Positions 52,236 to 62,023 of a stretch of 64,000 nucleotides of DNA are shown here, one piece after another (position 1 is the first letter of the stretch; the number at the start of each line of letters is the position of its first letter). The notes under the pieces are model-generated. The model did not search any database. It saw nothing but the letters and a program-made list of their open reading frames with translations, and was not told the origin of the DNA. Source of the DNA: Cupriavidus sp. P-10. Lineage in GTDB: Bacteria; Pseudomonadota; Gammaproteobacteria; Burkholderiales; Burkholderiaceae. The translations under genes were made by a program, and so were the position numbers. Location of the stretch: assembly GCF_003402535.2 (NCBI RefSeq), contig NZ_AP025172.1, forward strand, positions 372,001-436,000. The letters run 5' to 3'.

Positions 52236-53678
52236 TCAAAACAATAGCGGCACGCCGATCATCAGGAATACGGCAATGAAGATGACGCCAAAGATTGCGC
52301 CAAGCTTCCAGTAATCGCCGGCAGGGAGGTAGCCGCTGCCGAAATAGACCGGGCTCGGACCGGTGCCGTAGGGTGTCAGGATGCCCATGAGGCCCAGCGT
52401 CAGGGCCAGCATCAGCGCAAAGGATTGCATCGGCAGGCCCGGGATGGTCGAGCCCACGCTGAGCATGACCGGGAGCATCGCCGTTGTATGGGCGGTGACG
52501 CTGGCGAACATGTAATGCGTGAAGTAGAAGACCAGAACCAGGATCACTGCCGCTGCCAGTGGCGGAAAGCCGCTCATGTGGCTGGCCATGGTGTCGGAGA
52601 ACCACTTGACGAAGCCGGTCCGGCTCAGGCCGTCCGCCAGCGCGATCAGCGTTGCAAACCAGGCGAGGGTATTCCAGGCCTGCTTGTTGGCGAGCATGTC
52701 GTCCCAGGTCACGACACGGGTCACCAGCATCAGGCCAATGACCATCAACGCCGCGGTGGTCGCATTGACGTGCTTGTCTCCGAAGATCCAGAGCGCCAAC
52801 GCGATCAGCACCAGCAGCCCGAGCAACAGCTCGCGCTGGCTGGGCGGGCCCATCTTCTGGAGTTCCTGCGCCGCCCAGGCCGGCACTTCGGTGCCTTCCT
52901 TCACTTCCGGCGGATACAGCAGGTATGCGAGGAGCGGCACGGCCAGCAACAGAAGGACCCCTACAGGCGCGAAGGCCATGAACCATTGCATCCAGCTCAG
53001 GTCGACCTGGACCGTCTTGCGGATCAGCTCGGCGGCGAGCAGGTTGGGCGCCAGCGCGGTGAGGAACATCGAACTGGTCACGCAAGTGGTGGCGATCGCA
53101 GTCCACATGATGTACGAACCGATTCGCCGCGCCGACGGGTCGTTCGGCTTCGAGTCATAGAGCGGCGGCAGGTTGCGGATGACGGGAAAGATCGTGCCGC
53201 CACTGCGCGCGGTATTGGATGGGGTGAACGGCGCCAGCAACGCATCGGCCATCATCACCGCATAGCCCAGCGTCAGCGTCTTGCGGCCCATCGCCCGCAC
53301 CAGCAGCAAGGCGATGCGCCTGCCCAGGCCGGTCTTTTCGTATCCCAGCGCGAACATGAAGGCGCCGAAGATCAGCCACACCGTGCTGTTGCCAAATCCG
53401 GAAAGCGCCCACGCGAGGGCCGCGTTCGCCGGGTTGAAGCCGGGCTTGGCCAACTGCTCCGGGCTGTAAAACACCCATTCACACAACACGGTCACCAGCG
53501 TCACCGCGATCAGGCCGATGGCGGCACCGGGGATGGGCTCGAGCATCAGCCCGACGATGACGCCGACGAAGATCGCGAAGTACAGCCATGTGTGCAGTGC
53601 CAGCCCCTCGGGCGCGGGAATCAACGCGACCACGACCGCGGCCACGACGGGCGCAAGCGCCGTCAGCAGGGTTTTCAT
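52236..53678 (-). CDS. DASS family anion (dicarboxylate) symporter
   Basis: ATG 53678 follows GGGGAAG; 480 residues with about 12 hydrophobic segments. It belongs to the CitT/TtdT/SLC13 group: the conserved repeats with serine-asparagine-threonine are seen as PFTPSNTARSGG in the first half and LTPYGTGPSPVYFGSGY in the second, where the two-fold pseudo-symmetric substrate site lies. The family carries succinate, fumarate, tartrate or citrate, by antiport or with sodium. It is divergent from an operon for a fumarate-reductase-like enzyme, with fumarase beyond, so a C4-dicarboxylate is the likely cargo. Confidence 0.9.
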   Translation of the reverse strand: MKTLLTALAPVVAAVVVALIPAPEGLALHTWLYFAIFVGVIVGLMLEPIPGAAIGLIAVTLVTVLCEWVFYSPEQLAKPGFNPANAALAWALSGFGNSTVWLIFGAFMFALGYEKTGLGRRIALLLVRAMGRKTLTLGYAVMMADALLAPFTPSNTARSGGTIFPVIRNLPPLYDSKPNDPSARRIGSYIMWTAIATTCVTSSMFLTALAPNLLAAELIRKTVQVDLSWMQWFMAFAPVGVLLLLAVPLLAYLLYPPEVKEGTEVPAWAAQELQKMGPPSQRELLLGLLVLIALALWIFGDKHVNATTAALMVIGLMLVTRVVTWDDMLANKQAWNTLAWFATLIALADGLSRTGFVKWFSDTMASHMSGFPPLAAAVILVLVFYFTHYMFASVTAHTTAMLPVMLSVGSTIPGLPMQSFALMLALTLGLMGILTPYGTGPSPVYFGSGYLPAGDYWKLGAIFGVIFIAVFLMIGVPLLF

Positions 53679-53787
53679 GGGGCTTCCCCTAGGCAAAGAC
53701 CTTCGCTGTGCTATGGTTTATATGACCTTTTCGGACAGTGCGCCAGTTAAATGTGCGGCTGGCGCCGCCGACACGACAGGATGTGAA
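53679..53787. promoter_or_regulatory. Divergent promoter region, transporter and reductase operon
   Basis: The 109 bp between the two divergent starts must hold both promoters. It includes the moderately AT-rich TATGGTTTATATGAC. I cannot assign exact -35/-10 boxes. Shared regulation of uptake and reduction is implied by the layout. Confidence 0.4.
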
Positions 53788-54426
53788 ATGGCACGTTTGA
53801 GCATCGAGGGGCGGCAAATCGAGGCACCGGCAAACTGTTCCATCCTGCAGGCCTTCCTGCACGCAGGGGAGACGCTGGTTGAAGGCGTGGGCTGCATGGG
53901 CCAGGGCGTCTGCGGCTCGTGCCGGGTCATGGTGCGGCGCAGCGGCGAGCAGGATGTACGCACGGCGCTGGCCTGCGAGACGCTGGTCGAGGACGGCATG
54001 CAGGTCGCGTTCCTGGACTACTTCACGGCGTCGGAGCGGCACGTCTATCGCATGGAGGAGGTCGGCGAGAGCTGGGAAGCCTTGCGGACGATTTCCACGG
54101 TGTTCCCCGAGGCCGCCCATTGCCGCCACTGCAGCGGTTGCGACCGCGCCTGTCCGAAGGAGCTGGCGGTCCAGCAGGGCGTGCAGTTCGCCGTGGAGGG
54201 CAAGCTCAGCGCCGCCAGCCAGGTCTTCGACGAATGTGTCATGTGCAACCTCTGCACGCTGGCCTGCCCCGAGCATATCCGCCCCAACCATCTCGGCCTG
54301 TTCGTGCGGCGCATGATCGCGGCCCAGACGCTGCGGCCCGCCAATCTCATGCTGCGCCTGCAACAGATCGAAAGCGGCGCGATGACGATCGACTTTGACG
54401 CACCAGGCGCGCAGCCGCCGCGCTGA
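53788..54426 (+). CDS. Iron-sulfur subunit (2Fe-2S plus two 4Fe-4S), fumarate-reductase type
   Basis: A 212-residue protein from ATG 53788. The plant-type 2Fe-2S ligands are C36, C42, C45 and C63 (GCMGQGVCGSC), with one residue more than usual between the first two. Two 4Fe-4S sets follow: C112, C115, C118, C122 and C150, C153, C156, C160, each followed by proline. SdhB/FrdB proteins usually carry a 2Fe-2S, a 4Fe-4S and a 3Fe-4S; here both carboxy-terminal sets have four cysteines. It should wire electrons between the NuoF-like and flavoprotein subunits encoded next. No membrane-anchor gene is present. Confidence 0.85.
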   Translation: MARLSIEGRQIEAPANCSILQAFLHAGETLVEGVGCMGQGVCGSCRVMVRRSGEQDVRTALACETLVEDGMQVAFLDYFTASERHVYRMEEVGESWEALRTISTVFPEAAHCRHCSGCDRACPKELAVQQGVQFAVEGKLSAASQVFDECVMCNLCTLACPEHIRPNHLGLFVRRMIAAQTLRPANLMLRLQQIESGAMTIDFDAPGAQPPR

Positions 54427-54441
54427 CGGGGGCAGACAAAC

Positions 54442-56091
54442 ATGCCAACCGGCATCCCATACGATGAAGCGCGCCGGCGGTACCGGCCCGGCGTCGCGAC
54501 AGCGATGCGCAGCGACGACGACAGCGTCGAAGCGCTGCTCAAGGGCTATCACCCAGACCACGGTCCCAATGCGCGCGTTGCGCTGGCCGTTGGCGTGAAC
54601 CGCGGCGAGCCCTGCCAGCCGGATCTTGCGCGCTGTCTGCAGGCTAATGCGCTGATTGACGATGTCGACATTGCCGGCGCCCAACTCGTCTCCACCGATG
54701 TGCTGATCATCGGCGGCGGCGGAGGCGGCTGCGCGGCAGCGCTCACGGCGGCCGGGCAGGGCGCACAGGTGATCCTGGCCACCAAGCTGCGCCTTGGCGA
54801 CAGCAATACCGTGATGGCCGAGGGCGGCATCCAGGCGGCCATCGGCGAGGATGACAGTCCCCAGCTGCACTTCGAGGACACATTGCGCGCCGGTCATTTC
54901 CGCGGCGAGCCGGAACTGGTCGCGCAGATGGTGATGGACGGGCCCGATGTCATCCGCTGGCTGATCCGGCTGGGCATGATGTTTGACCAGGAAGAGGACC
55001 GGCCCTTTGGCGGCAACCTGCTGCGCAAGAAGCCAGGCGGGGCGTCGGCCGCGCGCATCCTGTCCTATCGGGATTACACCGGGCTGGAGATGATGCGCGT
55101 GCTGCGCGAGGCCGTGGACCTGGAACCGGGGGTTGCGGTGTGGAACCGCTGTCCCGCGGTCGAGCTGCTGTCCGACGAACGGGGCCGCTGCGCCGGCGCC
55201 GTGATCTACAACCTCGAATGGCGAACCTTCATGCTGGTGCGCGCGCGTGCCGTGATTCTCGCCACCGGCGGGGCGGGGCGCCTGCACCTGAACAGCTTCC
55301 CCACCTCCAATCACTACGGCGCCACCGCGGACGGCCTGGTGCTTGCCTATCGCCTCGGGGCGCGCCTGCGCGAGCTCGATTCGTTCCAGTACCACCCCAC
55401 CGGCATCGCCTACCCGCCGCACCTGGCGGGCGGCCTGATCTCGGAAGCGGCGCGCTCGGCGGGCGCGCGGCTGCTCAACGGCGAGGGCGAGCGCTTTGTC
55501 GATGAGCTCAAGCCCCGGGACATCGTGGCCTCGGCCATCCTGCGCGAGTGCGCGCAGGGCCGCGGCATCGAGCGGGGCGGACAGGTCGGGGTATTCCTCG
55601 ACACGCCGACGCTCGAAATGGAGAATCCCGGCATCCTCGCCAAGCGGCTGGTCACGCTGCGCCATCTGGCGCACAAGTGCGGGCAGGACGCGGCGCAGGA
55701 GCCTTTCCTGGTCTATCCGACCCTGCACTACCAGAATGGTGGCGTTGCCATCGACAAGGATGGCGCGACGAGCGTGCCGGGACTTTACTGCGTGGGCGAG
55801 GTTACGGGCGGCATCCACGGGCGCAACCGGCTGATGGGCAACGCGCTGCTCGACATCCTGAGCATGGGCCGTCGTGCCGGTGCCAGCGCGGCGCAAGCGG
55901 GGCGCGCTGGGATGGCCGTGCGCGCCGGGATCGGCCACGTGCATGCGTGGCAGCGGGAACTGACGCTGGCCGGGCTGCCACTGCATGTCAAGGCACCGCA
56001 GCTGTTCCCCGGTTACGCCCATTTCGATCTGCGCGACGATGCCGGATTGCGCTCCGGCGTACGCGGCCGCACGGTCGGCGGCACGCGGTGA
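54442..56091 (+). CDS. Fumarate reductase/succinate dehydrogenase-type flavoprotein
   Basis: A 549-residue FAD protein 15 bases after the FeS gene. An unusual ~80-residue leader precedes the dinucleotide motif VLIIGGGGGGCAAA (GxGxxG at 91-96). Family landmarks follow: AEGGIQAAIG, GGAGRLHLN, the active-site segment FQYHPTGI, a shortened ELKPRDIV with the catalytic arginine, and GEVTGGIHGRNRLMGNALLD near the end. It would reduce fumarate or a similar enoate, or oxidise succinate. The leader may dock the other two subunits. Aspartate oxidase is a related alternative, but the operon with FeS and NuoF-like subunits argues for a reductase. Confidence 0.85.
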   Translation: MPTGIPYDEARRRYRPGVATAMRSDDDSVEALLKGYHPDHGPNARVALAVGVNRGEPCQPDLARCLQANALIDDVDIAGAQLVSTDVLIIGGGGGGCAAALTAAGQGAQVILATKLRLGDSNTVMAEGGIQAAIGEDDSPQLHFEDTLRAGHFRGEPELVAQMVMDGPDVIRWLIRLGMMFDQEEDRPFGGNLLRKKPGGASAARILSYRDYTGLEMMRVLREAVDLEPGVAVWNRCPAVELLSDERGRCAGAVIYNLEWRTFMLVRARAVILATGGAGRLHLNSFPTSNHYGATADGLVLAYRLGARLRELDSFQYHPTGIAYPPHLAGGLISEAARSAGARLLNGEGERFVDELKPRDIVASAILRECAQGRGIERGGQVGVFLDTPTLEMENPGILAKRLVTLRHLAHKCGQDAAQEPFLVYPTLHYQNGGVAIDKDGATSVPGLYCVGEVTGGIHGRNRLMGNALLDILSMGRRAGASAAQAGRAGMAVRAGIGHVHAWQRELTLAGLPLHVKAPQLFPGYAHFDLRDDAGLRSGVRGRTVGGTR

Positions 56092-56110
56092 TCGACCCAC
56101 GGAGCGCGCG

Positions 56111-57355
56111 ATGGAACACCTGAATCAGGTACTCCTCAACGAGGATATCCGCGTCGGTGCGGACCTGGATGGCTGGCTTGCGCGGGGCGGCGGAGAGGGG
56201 CTGGCCAGGGCGCTGCGCGATCCGGCCACGATCATTGCAGAAATCGAACAGGCGGACCTGCGCGGGATGGGCGGCGCCGGCTTCGCGACGCATCGCAAGT
56301 GGACGCCGGTGGCCGCTGCCGCCGATGGCGACAAATACATCATCTGCAATGGCAATGAAGACGAGCCGGGAACCTTCAAGGACCGGTTCCTGCTGGAACA
56401 TACGCCGCACCAGGTGATAGAGGGCGCGCTGATCGCCGCGGCCGCCACCCGTGCCAACCACGTCGTCCTGTACGTCAATCCGCACCAGCCACTGGCGCTG
56501 GACAGGACGCGCCAGGCGGTGCAGCAGTGGCAGGGGCACGCGCAGTTCGCCGAGCTGGCGCAACTGGTCGGCGGGCCGGTATCGCTCAGCGTGGTGCCGA
56601 GCTCGGGCTTGTACATCGGTGGCGAGGAGACCGCGGTCATCGCGAGCGTGGAGGGCGGGTTCCCGTTTCCGCGCCGCAAGCCGCCTTTTCCCGCCCAGCA
56701 CGGGGTGCATGGCGCGCCGACGGTCGTCAACAACACCGAGACGCTGGCCCACGTGCCCGGCATCCTGCGCCACGGAGCGCAGTGGTATCGCAGCCTCGGC
56801 ACCGGCAATGCGGCGGGCACGAAGCTGTATTCGCTGTCGGGCGACGTGTTGCGGCCCGGGCTGTATGAGCTGCCGATGGGCACGAGCCTGGAGACGCTGG
56901 TGTTCGGGCATGGCGGCGGCATGCTCCAGGGCAAGGAATTCAAGGCGGTCTTTACGGGCGGTCCTTCCAATACCCTGCTGACCAAGCGCGACCTCGACGT
57001 GGCACTGGACTTCGATTCAGTGCGGCAGCGGCGCTCGCGGTTGGGGACCGGCGCGATGATCGTGGTGTCGGAAGGAACCAGCATCGTCCGCAAGGTGGCC
57101 GAGTATGTGAGCTTCTTCGCCCAGGGTTCGTGCGGCCAGTGCCCGCCATGCAAGGGCGGGACCTTCCAGCTGATGCGGCTGCTCAATCGGATCGATACCG
57201 GCCGCGGCGTGCGCGCGGACGTGGAAGCGTTGGAAAACCTGTGCCGCATCCTTCCCGGCAGCGGGCGCTGCGGCCTGATCGATGGCGCCGTGACGGTGGT
57301 GAACAGCTCCCTGGATCAGTTCCGGGAAGAATACGAGGCGCTTTTGATGGCGTAA
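56111..57355 (+). CDS. NuoF-like NADH-binding flavoprotein subunit
   Basis: ATG 56111 follows GGAGCGCG; 414 residues. The NuoF/HoxF core is clear: FMN loop RGMGGAGF (51-58), NADH-binding [13 protein letters not shown] (80-92), YIGGEET, and the 4Fe-4S ligands C341, C344, C347 and C387. It would take electrons from NADH via FMN and pass them to the FeS protein. It is not part of complex I, since no other nuo genes are near, and it has no NuoE-like partner here. With the two preceding genes it suggests a soluble three-subunit NADH:fumarate (or enoate) oxidoreductase. Confidence 0.88.
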   Translation: MEHLNQVLLNEDIRVGADLDGWLARGGGEGLARALRDPATIIAEIEQADLRGMGGAGFATHRKWTPVAAAADGDKYIICNGNEDEPGTFKDRFLLEHTPHQVIEGALIAAAATRANHVVLYVNPHQPLALDRTRQAVQQWQGHAQFAELAQLVGGPVSLSVVPSSGLYIGGEETAVIASVEGGFPFPRRKPPFPAQHGVHGAPTVVNNTETLAHVPGILRHGAQWYRSLGTGNAAGTKLYSLSGDVLRPGLYELPMGTSLETLVFGHGGGMLQGKEFKAVFTGGPSNTLLTKRDLDVALDFDSVRQRRSRLGTGAMIVVSEGTSIVRKVAEYVSFFAQGSCGQCPPCKGGTFQLMRLLNRIDTGRGVRADVEALENLCRILPGSGRCGLIDGAVTVVNSSLDQFREEYEALLMA

Positions 57356-57461
57356 GGCCCAGAAGCCGACCCGGCCTGTCTCCTGCGAGTTCCGGAGTGC
57401 AGAAAATCTTCACCGCAGCCAGGAGAAATTGCCGGATGAGGCTATACAGCGGAGATTAACG

Positions 57462-58862
57462 ATGACTGATACCGTAAGGATGGAGCGCGACACATTCGGC
57501 GAAATCGCCGTGCCCGCCGCGCATTTTTGGGGCGCGCAGACCCAGCGCTCGCTGCAGAACTTCAGCATTTCGACTGAAAAGCAGTCGCCCGAGCTGATCG
57601 TTGCTATCGCGTGGATCAAGCGTGCGGCGGCCGAAGTCAACCACGAACTTGGCGTGCTCGACGAGCAGAAGGCACGTGCGATTATCGAGGCGGCCGACGA
57701 GATTATCGCTGAGAAACACCCGGACGAGTTTCCGCTTGCGGTCTGGCAGACCGGCTCCGGCACGCAGACCAACATGAACCTGAACGAGGTGATTGCGAAC
57801 CGCGCGAGCGAGCTCCTTGGCGGGGAGCGCGGCGAAGCGCGCAAGATCCATCCGAACGACGATGTGAATCGTGGCCAGTCGTCTAACGACGTGTTTCCGA
57901 CCGCTATGCACGTCGCCGCCGCGTACGGGATCGTCCTGCGCCTGCTGCCTGCACTAAAAACGCTGCGTGTGACGCTCGACCAGAAGTCAAAGGCGTTCGC
58001 AGACATCGTGAAGATTGGCCGCACGCATCTTCAAGACGCGACGCCACTCACCCTCGGCCAGGAGTTTTCCGGCTACGTCGCTCAGCTCGACCAGGGGATC
58101 GCGCATGTCGAATCGGCGCTGCCGCATCTCTATCAGCTCGCGCAGGGGGGCACCGCGGTCGGAACCGGGCTAAACGCTCATCCGCAGTTCGCGGACAAGG
58201 TCGCCGCAGTGATCGGTAAGCTAACGGGCCTTCCATTCGTGTCCGCACAGAACAAGTTTGAGGTAATGGCCGCCGCCGACGCACTCGTGTTCGTGCACGG
58301 CGCATTAAAGACAGTCGCCGCCAGCATGATGAAGATCGCTAACGACATCCGCTGGCTCGCGAGTGGCCCGCGCTGCGGCCTAGGGGAGCTGTCGATTCCG
58401 GAAAACGAGCCGGGCAGTTCGATCATGCCCGGAAAGGTGAACCCTACGCAGTCCGAGGCGGTGACGATGCTGTGCTGCCAGGTATTCGGCAATGACGTCG
58501 CGGTGAACTTCGGAGGCGCGAGCGGCAATTTCGAGTTGAATGTGTTTCGGCCGATGATCGCGCACAACGTGCTGCAATCTATCCGCCTGCTCACGGATGG
58601 TGCGCAGAGCTTCAACGATCACTGCGCGGTCGGCATTGAGCCAAACCGCGCACGCATCGACATTCTGCTCAACGAGTCGCTCATGTTGGTGACGGCCCTG
58701 AATCCTCACATCGGTTACGACAAAGCCGCACAGATCGCTAAGAAGGCGCACAAGGAAGGCACGACGCTGAAAGCGGCCGCACTCACGCTCGGCTATGTGA
58801 CCGAACAACAGTTCGACGAATGGGTGCGCCCAGCCGACATGGTCGGCAACCCGCTCCGATGA
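57462..58862 (+). CDS. fumC: Class II fumarate hydratase
   Basis: ATG 57462 has GGAG upstream; 466 residues, the usual length. It starts [25 protein letters not shown]. The superfamily signature [11 protein letters not shown] holds the catalytic serine loop, and [10 protein letters not shown] and [10 protein letters not shown] are the other two conserved regions. It interconverts fumarate and malate without an iron-sulfur cluster. It follows the NuoF-like gene by 106 bp. Codon choice (more CTA, TAA and CGA type triplets) looks a little different from the reductase genes, so it may have a separate origin. Confidence 0.95.
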   Translation: MTDTVRMERDTFGEIAVPAAHFWGAQTQRSLQNFSISTEKQSPELIVAIAWIKRAAAEVNHELGVLDEQKARAIIEAADEIIAEKHPDEFPLAVWQTGSGTQTNMNLNEVIANRASELLGGERGEARKIHPNDDVNRGQSSNDVFPTAMHVAAAYGIVLRLLPALKTLRVTLDQKSKAFADIVKIGRTHLQDATPLTLGQEFSGYVAQLDQGIAHVESALPHLYQLAQGGTAVGTGLNAHPQFADKVAAVIGKLTGLPFVSAQNKFEVMAAADALVFVHGALKTVAASMMKIANDIRWLASGPRCGLGELSIPENEPGSSIMPGKVNPTQSEAVTMLCCQVFGNDVAVNFGGASGNFELNVFRPMIAHNVLQSIRLLTDGAQSFNDHCAVGIEPNRARIDILLNESLMLVTALNPHIGYDKAAQIAKKAHKEGTTLKAAALTLGYVTEQQFDEWVRPADMVGNPLR

Positions 58863-59259
58863 ACAACGCTCGAGAAGACCTGCCACGCGAACGCGCGGCA
58901 GGCTTTCCCGTGTGGCGTGCTTCCTGCTATTGCGCGCTTTTTCGGTGGCATGCAGGAGCCACTGGATATCGAACGCGTTGAATCGATTGGGGAGCACGTC
59001 GTGAGTGTGGCAAATCGGCGAGCAACAGGACAACCCAGGCGCACACCGGATACGCCAATCCTGATTCGCCCCCGTACCGCCATGATTAACAGATGCGTGG
59101 TCTGCTCGGCGAGCCAGGTTCGACTAGTGATCAATGACGGAGCAGCTCAGGTTTGATCAAGGCGGTACTCCGCATCTTGTTTCTCCACGACGAACCAGGC
59201 TACCTTCTTCTGCACCGCGCGCAGTTGCCCGACGTATGGCCTTGTGTCGTCGGTTCAGC
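58863..59259. other. Intergenic region after fumC
   Basis: Apart from the hairpin at 58879-58902 I see no gene or RNA in this 397-bp stretch between convergent genes. Confidence 0.45.
58879..58902 (+). terminator. Rho-independent-like terminator after fumC
   Basis: CCTGCC and GGCAGG arms, with inner GCG/CGC pairing, are followed by CTTT, 16 bases after the fumC stop. Confidence 0.6.
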
Positions 59260-59751
59260 TCAATGCTTACCGAAATCCACCACGGCGTACCACTTGGTGC
59301 CACCGGGGTAAAGAAGCCCTACACCGGCGTGAGTGAACTGACAGTCGAGCATAATTGCTTTGTGCGCTGGGCTGTTCATCCACCAGTTGACCGTCGCTGC
59401 CTCGCTGGAAGTTGACTCGCTAAAATAGAGGATCTCACCATAGCGCGAGAGGGGCGCGAAGCCGGCACTGGCGATTCGCTGCCCCGGTCTGCTTCCATCC
59501 GAACCCGTGTGCCCGTCCGTGTTGGGCTGTAGGTGGGCTTTATTGTCGCGCATATCCACCGCATGTCGATCTGCAGCACTCCGCAACTCACTTGAGCCAA
59601 GCACGGCAGGGCATCCCGCAGCGGTCCGCTTTTCGTTGATCAGATCAAGCAGGTTTTTCCCAGGAACGCTGCTCGTCCCTGTCGCACATGACACCAGAAA
59701 GGCTAGAAGGCCCGCGACCACAGTTATTGAGGCAAGTAAGGTATGACGCAT
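59260..59751 (-). CDS. CAP/SCP-domain lipoprotein
   Basis: ATG 59751 follows GAGGGAC; 163 residues. A hydrophobic leader ends in the lipobox LVSC. The mature part is a CAP (cysteine-rich secretory/PR-1 like) domain of bacterial type: LLDLINEKRTAAGC at the start, LRSAADRHAVDM with the first conserved histidine, GEILYF, and WWMNSPAHKAIMLD with the second histidine. Such proteins are extracytoplasmic and may bind lipids or act in the envelope; their role in bacteria is poorly known. Confidence 0.85.
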   Translation of the reverse strand: MRHTLLASITVVAGLLAFLVSCATGTSSVPGKNLLDLINEKRTAAGCPAVLGSSELRSAADRHAVDMRDNKAHLQPNTDGHTGSDGSRPGQRIASAGFAPLSRYGEILYFSESTSSEAATVNWWMNSPAHKAIMLDCQFTHAGVGLLYPGGTKWYAVVDFGKH

Positions 59752-60466
59752 TTTCTGTGTCCCTCTTTGTTGCGCAACTCAGAAAAAAACAGAAATAAAA
59801 GGATATTGCATTGAGATTCGAGCCTTCGCTCTCATCAAACTCGTGGAGTGACTTCATGCTGGTGCGAGATCCAATCACAATAGGATGGCATCGCATGATG
59901 CAGAATTCATTTTCCTTTCTATCTGCACTGTGCGGAATTCAAAACGTAACAATATTGAAACGCAAAATCTCCTGCCCCGAGTTTCAATCCAGTACCTCCT
60001 TGCAGATCTCTGATCGAATTGGACATTTTTGACAGTCCCTCGTACGTGAATGAATCCGACCTCATCCGCATGGCCGATGTCCTTGGCGTCGGCTGGCAAG
60101 GACACTGTTTGTACAATGCAAGGCGAAGCCGGAACAACGGATGAGCGGACTGAAAGCGATTTGCGAGGGCCGGCGTAAAGTGGGCGGCGGCGAATGGTGT
60201 CGGGCTTGACGATGGCTACACTGACTACGTGCGCAGCCTTGAGTTGAACCTGTGGAGGCCCCTGTCAGCTCTTGCGCTGGCCGGGTTCCGGGCGGGAGGC
60301 GGCGCCATGCGTTCGTTCTGGTAGACGCCGGCAATGTCGAGCGGCCGCCGCCGGCAAGCCCGATGCGCCAGCGTACGGCCCTACCGGCTCTGCCATCGTT
60401 GCTTTTGGCCTCGAAGGTCTTGGTGCCCCTGTTTGATGTGGCAACCCGCACCGATCGACACATCAC
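59752..60466. other. Intergenic, AT-richer part included
   Basis: The 715 bp hold no supported gene. About 59760-60010 is clearly less GC-rich than its surroundings, which fits promoters or a foreign remnant. Confidence 0.4.
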
Positions 60467-60856
60467 TCACGGCGCCGGCGATGCCAGCGGCTTCCCTTTT
60501 TCGACCACGTACACGCCCACCAGCCGAGTCGCCGTGCTACCGCTGTTGTGGGCGTCATGCACCACGCCGGCCGGCACCACGAACGACTCACCGGCCTTGA
60601 TCGTGCGCGGCGACTGGCCGTCGACTAGGAGTTGCACCTCGCCGTCCATGACGTAGCTGATCTCGTCTCCGGGATGCGTATGTCGCCCCGCATAGGCGCC
60701 TGGCGCCACCTCCACGCGCGCGACCACGGCTTCGCGACCCGGTACGGATACATCGGCCCGGCCGACCACGGTGCGGGTCAGGCCCGACTTCTGCGCCAGC
60801 GCGCTACCTGTCATCAGCGCCACAGCGCTCAAAATGACCAAATTCTTATAGTGCAT
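60467..60856 (-). CDS. Exported cupin-domain protein
   Basis: A 129-residue protein with a signal peptide (NLVILSAVALMTGSALA) and a single cupin barrel. Motif 1 is visible as GRHTHPGDEISYVMDGE (two histidines and a glutamate as metal ligands) and motif 2 as PAGVVHDAHNSG (a further histidine). Cupins range from small sensors to dioxygenases; exported single-domain ones are of unknown function. No operon partner is seen. Confidence 0.85.
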   Translation of the reverse strand: MHYKNLVILSAVALMTGSALAQKSGLTRTVVGRADVSVPGREAVVARVEVAPGAYAGRHTHPGDEISYVMDGEVQLLVDGQSPRTIKAGESFVVPAGVVHDAHNSGSTATRLVGVYVVEKGKPLASPAP

Positions 60857-61093
60857 GAATTCTCCTCGAAATTATTTCTGATTTTCAGAGATGACTGTCC
60901 CATCTGGTCCTAGCCCACGTTCATGCTAGCAGGCCGTTGTCCGGCCGGAAGGTCGACGCGGCGCTACAATGCCCACTGCTCATCTTCTAGAATCATTCAC
61001 CATGCGGCCGGATTGCAATCCCCGCTTCTGCTGCTCGTAGTGCGCAAAATGCCATTCGGATCAACGCTGCTTTGGTACGTCGGATCGCTTACG

Positions 61094-61225
61094 ACGAATG
61101 TTCGCGAACTGGCGATGTTCAACCTTGCCATTGACAGCAAGCTCCGAGCGTGCGACCTAACCCGACTGCGCGTGCAGGACATCTGCGACCCTGTCCTGCC
61201 ATTCGAGCTGACACGAAGGCAATGA
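61094..61225 (+). pseudogene. Tyrosine recombinase/integrase fragment
   Basis: The frame reads VRELAMFNLAIDSKLRACDL then TRLRVQDI, a well-known stretch of a short phage-type integrase family. After it the frame jumps to PVLPFELTRR, as if the middle were deleted, and it stops at 61225. Upstream sequence in this frame does not match the family. It is a relic of a mobile element. Confidence 0.6.
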
Positions 61226-61340
61226 CAGCTATCAAAGCAGACCAGTCATAGATCGCCAGGCCTCGGCTGCAGGCTCGTGTCCGCAGCGCGTGCTCACGGG
61301 AGCCGGCAGGCTCGGTATAAACCCCTCGGAAGGGGCGGGT

Positions 61341-61478
61341 TCAAGCAACTGGGCGACCGAGGCACATCCATCGCTGCATTGCCTGACTGTCGTTGGTGTC
61401 GAGATACTGGGAGACCTGATCCAGCAACCCCAAGTCGATGCCAGCCGAATCCGCTAGCGTCTTCGCCAAGTGCAGATC
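61341..61478 (-). pseudogene. Possible tail of a 3-hydroxyisobutyrate dehydrogenase-like gene
   Basis: Leftward from 61478 the frame reads DLHLAKTLADSAGIDLGLLD and then QVSQYLDTNDSQAM, ending at TGA 61341; an in-frame TAG lies just upstream. The pattern resembles the last helices of HIBADH-type NAD(P) dehydrogenases. The resemblance is short, so the family is tentative. Confidence 0.4.
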
Positions 61479-62023
61479 CTAGCTCGGTGTCGAGCATTCG
61501 ACCGTGTCGCCCGGATCGACCGCCTGGAAGAGAGCCTGGGCTCTCCCCCGTTAGCCTGAAAAACCGCGGGCGCTGGATTGCCAAGCCAATCCCGACTTCT
61601 CTCGAGGCGGTCAGCTTCGACAACGAGGGGCCCGCTGTTCCGTTTACGGCTGCGCCGCCTCAACCCGGTCGTCTCTTCGCGGACTCTTTTTGCGCCATTC
61701 GAGTCATCGCCACCCTGGACCAACGGGCATTTACGCACACTCTTGACTCGGACCTTCCGAAAATATCGAACTTCAGATTAACAACATCCACAGAAGCTCC
61801 GCGGGGGGCATTTCCTTCTGCCTCCGGGCGTGCCAGAAACGAAAGAGCCCTCGAACGGGGAGGGCGATGCTCTGAACGAAACGGGCGGGTGCAGGACTGC
61901 CGTGGTGCATCTTCGTCAGTCGTGCCCGCAAGCGGTATAGGGTCTATCGCCCTAGGGCCGAGGGGCTCGCTTGGGACGTTGACGCGATGATCTTCAGCAC
62001 GTCCGTTGGGATCCTGCCGATCG

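Larger units (their letters stand above)
60857..62023. other. Decayed region with gene relics
   Basis: This 1.17-kb region has no intact gene. Two relics are listed separately: an integrase fragment (61094-61225) and a dehydrogenase tail (61341-61478). Confidence 0.5.

Noticed and set aside
53689..56100. 803-codon leftward open frame across the fumarate-reductase-like genes
   Set aside because: The plus-strand proteins have complete cofactor motifs; this frame is low-complexity antisense translation.
61277..61990. 237-codon rightward open frame in the decayed region
   Set aside because: No start signal and no domain; the opposite strand carries a short dehydrogenase-like tail in part of it.
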